This document shows positions 5,159 through 6,285 of a DNA stretch of 6,285 nucleotides, piece after piece; positions within the stretch are counted from its first letter, which is position 1, and each line of letters starts with the position of its first letter. The notes beneath the pieces are model-generated. The model worked only from the letters and a program-made list of their open reading frames with translations, searched no databases and was not told the origin of the DNA. The translations under genes and the position numbers were made by a program. The stretch covers positions 1 through 6,285 of the forward strand of contig SKMG01000124.1 of assembly GCA_007121175.1 (NCBI GenBank). Reading direction: 5' to 3'. The DNA is from Trueperaceae bacterium (GTDB lineage: Bacteria; Deinococcota; Deinococci; Deinococcales; Trueperaceae).

Positions 5159-6034
5159 ATGGCCGACCGACCGAGCCTGCCGGATCATGAACACCTCCTG
5201 GCGATGTACGAACACATGGTCGACGGGGTCCTCGTCGTCGACTCGGCAGGTGTGGTCGTGTGCGCCAACCCGGCTGCCACGTGGATGCTCACCGGCCGGT
5301 CGGTCACGCTCGAGGGCGCGGAGTTCGGGTTCCCGGTCGCGGACCGGAACGCCGTCGCCATCGACGTGTTCACGGATCGTCGCGGTGTGCGGGTCGTGGA
5401 GATGCGCGTCGCCGAGGTCGCATGGCGAGGCGAGCCGGCGCAGCTCTTGAGCCTTCGCGACGTCACCGACCAGGCGCGCCTGCTCACCCGCCTCGATCAC
5501 GCCGGCAACTTTGATCAGGTCACGGGTCTGCCCAACCGCGCGCAGTTCGAGCAGCGGCTCGATGCCGCCATTCGGGAGGCGCGGGCGAACGGTGGGATGG
5601 TCGCCGTGCTCTTCGTCGACGTCGACGAGTTCAAGGCCGTGAACGACCGGTACGGTCACGCTGTGGGTGATGCGTTCCTGCACGCTATCGGTGCCCGACT
5701 CCGGGGTCAGTTCCGCCGGGTCGACACGGTCGCGAGGCTGGCCGGAGACGAGTTCACGGTGGTCCACGCGCACCTCGAGGGCCCCCACGATGCCGAAATC
5801 GCCGCGGCGAAGATCCTCGACAGCATGGCGGCGCCCTTCGCGATCGATTCCCACAAGTTCGCGTTGGGCGTGAGCATCGGCATCGCATTGTTCCCCCGGG
5901 ACGCGGAGTCCCGAGAGGAGCTCGTCCGCAAGGCGGACGTCGCGATGTATGAAGCCAAGCGCTCCGGCAAGCAGACCTACCGCTTCTTCGAGGCCCGGCA
6001 CCTCGCAGGTGCTGACGTCTTTCGGTCGTCCTGA
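5159..6034 (+). CDS. PAS-GGDEF diguanylate cyclase
   Basis: 291 residues from the ATG at 5159, chosen because the PAS domain begins about 12 residues later. The open frame extends upstream to 4991, but that part overlaps kaiC relics and reads as low-quality Arg/Ala-rich sequence. GGCGGG about 5 bases upstream is a modest ribosome site. Residues about 12-107 form a PAS sensor domain (MVDGVLVVDSAGVVVCANPAA, ending LLSLRDVTDQ), followed by a short linker. The GGDEF domain is about 117-278: VTGLPNR, the metal-binding Asp in FVDVDEFKAVND (D154), GHAVGD, the signature as AGDEF (195-199) and the C-terminal KADVAMYEAKRSGKQTY. RRVD (186-189), five residues before AGDEF, is an intact inhibitory I-site. 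It should make cyclic di-GMP from two GTP with product inhibition, in the cytoplasm, since no signal peptide or membrane segment is seen. It directly follows the kaiB-kaiC genes on the same strand, suggesting an output or input partner of that module. Confidence 0.93.
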   Translation: MADRPSLPDHEHLLAMYEHMVDGVLVVDSAGVVVCANPAATWMLTGRSVTLEGAEFGFPVADRNAVAIDVFTDRRGVRVVEMRVAEVAWRGEPAQLLSLRDVTDQARLLTRLDHAGNFDQVTGLPNRAQFEQRLDAAIREARANGGMVAVLFVDVDEFKAVNDRYGHAVGDAFLHAIGARLRGQFRRVDTVARLAGDEFTVVHAHLEGPHDAEIAAAKILDSMAAPFAIDSHKFALGVSIGIALFPRDAESREELVRKADVAMYEAKRSGKQTYRFFEARHLAGADVFRSS

Positions 6035-6082
6035 GCACATCGCCCGGTGGTGGGGGCGGGTCCCGCGCCGAGTTGGCGCTTC
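6035..6082. other. Short convergent gap between the cyclase and the glycosyltransferase gene
   Basis: 48 bases separate the stops of two converging genes. Small GC-rich inverted repeats are present: GCGGG-T-CCCGC near 6058-6068, and CGCTTC-TCA-GAAGCG at 6077-6091, which overlaps the glycosyltransferase stop codon. Neither is followed by a T-run, so a bidirectional terminator is possible but not shown. Confidence 0.3.
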
Positions 6083-6285
6083 TCAGAAGCGAGTTGCTGA
6101 GACGGTGTGCTCGATCCACCGTACGGCGCCCCCGACGCCGTCCTCGGCACGGATCTGGTTGCCCGATACGTTAGCGCGGTGATGGAGAGCCGGGTCGGAC
6201 GTCGCCGCCACGAGGGCCACGCCCAGGCGGTCAACGTCGAGCCGTCGCCGGATGATGGGCGCGGGGCCGGCGCCGAATGCTAGGC
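6083..6285 (-). CDS. C-terminal end of a GT1-type (UDP-glucosyltransferase-like) glycosyltransferase, 5' part outside window
   Basis: Only the last 66 codons and the TGA (6083-6085) are inside the window; the frame is open through the right edge. The residues run GAGPAPIIRRRLDVDRL, then ALVAATSDPALHHRA, then IRAEDGVGGAVRWIE. This order (G-x-GP-x-PI, basic stretch, L-x-x-x-RL-x-x-AL, SDPA-x-x-RA, IRAEDGV-x-x-A-x-x-IE) is characteristic of the end of GT1 family enzymes related to sterol/flavonoid UDP-glucosyltransferases and macrolide glycosyltransferases. These transfer a sugar from a nucleotide donor to small hydrophobic acceptors. The donor-binding motif and acceptor domain lie outside the window, so the substrate cannot be named. 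The gene converges on the diguanylate cyclase with a 48-bp gap and is probably unrelated to the kai genes. Confidence 0.75.
   Translation of the reverse strand, partial: LAFGAGPAPIIRRRLDVDRLGVALVAATSDPALHHRANVSGNQIRAEDGVGGAVRWIEHTVSATRF

Noticed and set aside
5060..6040. Minus-strand 326-residue frame opposite the cyclase
   Set aside because: The plus strand has a full PAS-GGDEF protein with all catalytic motifs; this is its mirror frame.
6077..6091. CGCTTC-TCA-GAAGCG hairpin as a terminator
   Set aside because: It is short, includes the glycosyltransferase stop codon and has no T-run on either side.
1..6285. CRISPR arrays, tRNA or rRNA genes, insertion sequences
   Set aside because: I saw no regularly spaced repeats, tRNA-like cloverleaf, rRNA-like stretch, transposase motif or paired terminal repeats.

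Overview
The window is GC-rich bacterial DNA (roughly two thirds G+C by eye) with tight gene packing, several GTG starts and strongly G/C-biased third codon positions. Two predicted Sec-type signal peptides (on the MscS-like channel and the PRC-barrel protein) fit a bacterium with an exported compartment, probably a diderm. I cannot fix the phylum. A Deinococcota (Trueperaceae-like), actinobacterial or proteobacterial lineage would all fit, and any taxon named here is inference.

Left part, minus strand (1-4032): reading right to left there is a secreted protein with two PRC-barrel repeats (3253-4032), a CsbD-family stress protein (2910-3110), an unrecognised 81-residue ORF whose start overlaps the csbD-like stop by one base (2665-2910), a gene-poor gap with a strong hairpin (2337-2664), an MscS-family mechanosensitive channel with a signal peptide and a large N-terminal exported domain (621-2336), a short gap with a dyad that may be an operator (542-563), and the start of a TetR-family regulator carrying two successive TetR-type helix-turn-helix domains (1-518, cut by the window edge). 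The theme is envelope, osmotic and general stress.

Right part, plus strand (4199-6034): a KaiB-like gene overlaps the start of a KaiC-like gene by 8 bp, followed by a PAS-GGDEF diguanylate cyclase. KaiB and the cyclase look intact. KaiC looks broken: an intact front half of the first ATPase domain stops just before the expected Walker B position, and is followed in another frame by short islands that resemble parts of the second KaiC domain, apparently in the wrong order. A minus-strand gene converges from the right edge; its last 66 residues look like the C-terminus of a GT1 (UDP-glucosyltransferase-like) glycosyltransferase.

The most interesting points are the kaiB / broken kaiC / diguanylate cyclase cluster, where a Kai-type module sits next to a c-di-GMP enzyme, and the double-headed TetR regulator next to a possible operator. 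No rRNA, tRNA, CRISPR array or insertion sequence was seen.
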